Assembly: GCA_039590215.1 (NCBI GenBank)
Contig: JBDHFX010000007.1
Span: forward strand, 1-28,777
Reading direction: 5' to 3'
Length of the DNA: 28,777 nt
From: CAMYLR01 sp039590215
Lineage (GTDB): Bacteria; Gemmatimonadota; Gemmatimonadetes; JACCXV01; JAHWKZ01
Shown: one piece after another, positions 28,763 through 28,777 of the stretch
Layout: each line of letters opens with the position of its first letter
Position numbering within the stretch: the first letter of the stretch is position 1
Translations under genes and position numbers: made by a program
The notes under the pieces: generated by a model
Told to the model about the DNA's origin: nothing
What the model saw: only the letters and a program-made list of their open reading frames with translations
Database searches by the model: none

Positions 28763-28777
28763 CTGGAACTCCTCCAG
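28763..28777 (-). promoter_or_regulatory. Hairpin covering the cold-shock ribosome site
   Basis: On the minus strand CTGGA, GGAGT and TCCAG form a perfect 5-bp stem with a 5-nt loop that includes the Shine-Dalgarno GGAGG. The stem sits four bases before the ATG and the window ends at its far side, so the full leader is not visible. It could make translation depend on structure or temperature, as in other cold-shock genes. Confidence 0.3.

Noticed and set aside
1..28777. CRISPR arrays, insertion sequences, rRNA genes or long repeats
   Set aside because: No regularly spaced repeats, transposase motifs, terminal inverted repeats or rRNA signatures were seen on reading the window.

Overview
The window is gene-dense bacterial DNA with high GC content (low 60s percent by eye; not computed). 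I find 27 protein-coding genes, most separated by a few bases or overlapping. There are no tRNA or rRNA genes, no CRISPR array and no recognisable insertion sequence. The genes point to a Gram-negative organism: a bifunctional PBP1B-type penicillin-binding protein with a UB2H-like region, a LAB_N-domain membrane protein, two lipoproteins and a Tat-exported phosphoesterase. The large Fe-S quinone oxidoreductase of the EtfD/EMO type, the signal-peptide amidohydrolase next to a multicopper oxidase, and frequent GTG/TTG starts would fit an uncultured soil or marine lineage such as Acidobacteriota, Gemmatimonadota or Myxococcota. That placement is inference only.

Layout, left to right. 1-416 (-) is the start of a truncated beta-rich lipoprotein. 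540-3120 (-) carries methylmalonate-semialdehyde dehydrogenase and MoaA; 3187-3879 (+) is a HAD hydrolase. 3912-4112 (-) is a small MerR-like helix-turn-helix protein with a near-consensus promoter, divergent from a tightly overlapped three-gene envelope-glycosylation cassette (4271-6920, +): family 2 glycosyltransferase, LAB_N membrane protein, family 39/ArnT-like glycosyltransferase. 6921-7712 (-) holds a zincin-like metallopeptidase and a DUF4870 membrane protein; 7832-9130 (+) is an NCS2/AzgA-type purine permease. 9141-12402 (-) is an operon of an EtfD-like Fe-S/b-type quinone reductase, a Tat metallophosphoesterase and an HExxH protein of unknown role.

12403-12759 is the longest non-coding stretch. 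It contains palindromes, a run of strong hairpins and a canonical intrinsic terminator on the + strand, just ahead of a dipeptidase gene that starts with TTG. 12760-18479 (+) is an envelope/protein-maintenance run: M19 dipeptidase, PBP1B, TPR lipoprotein, L-isoaspartyl methyltransferase and M48 protease. It ends in a 77-bp tail-to-tail overlap with gpmI. 18403-28466 (-), read in transcriptional order, is multicopper oxidase, amidohydrolase, App1-like phosphatase, GNAT acetyltransferase, polA, coaE, gpmI, all closely packed. Finally 28558-28758 (-) is a cold-shock protein with its own terminator.

The points most worth a second look are the structured leader or small RNA at 12565-12700, the App1-like gene whose conserved N-terminus extends upstream of any normal start codon, the glycosyltransferase/LAB_N cassette with its divergent regulator, and the uncharacterised N-terminal region of the multicopper oxidase.
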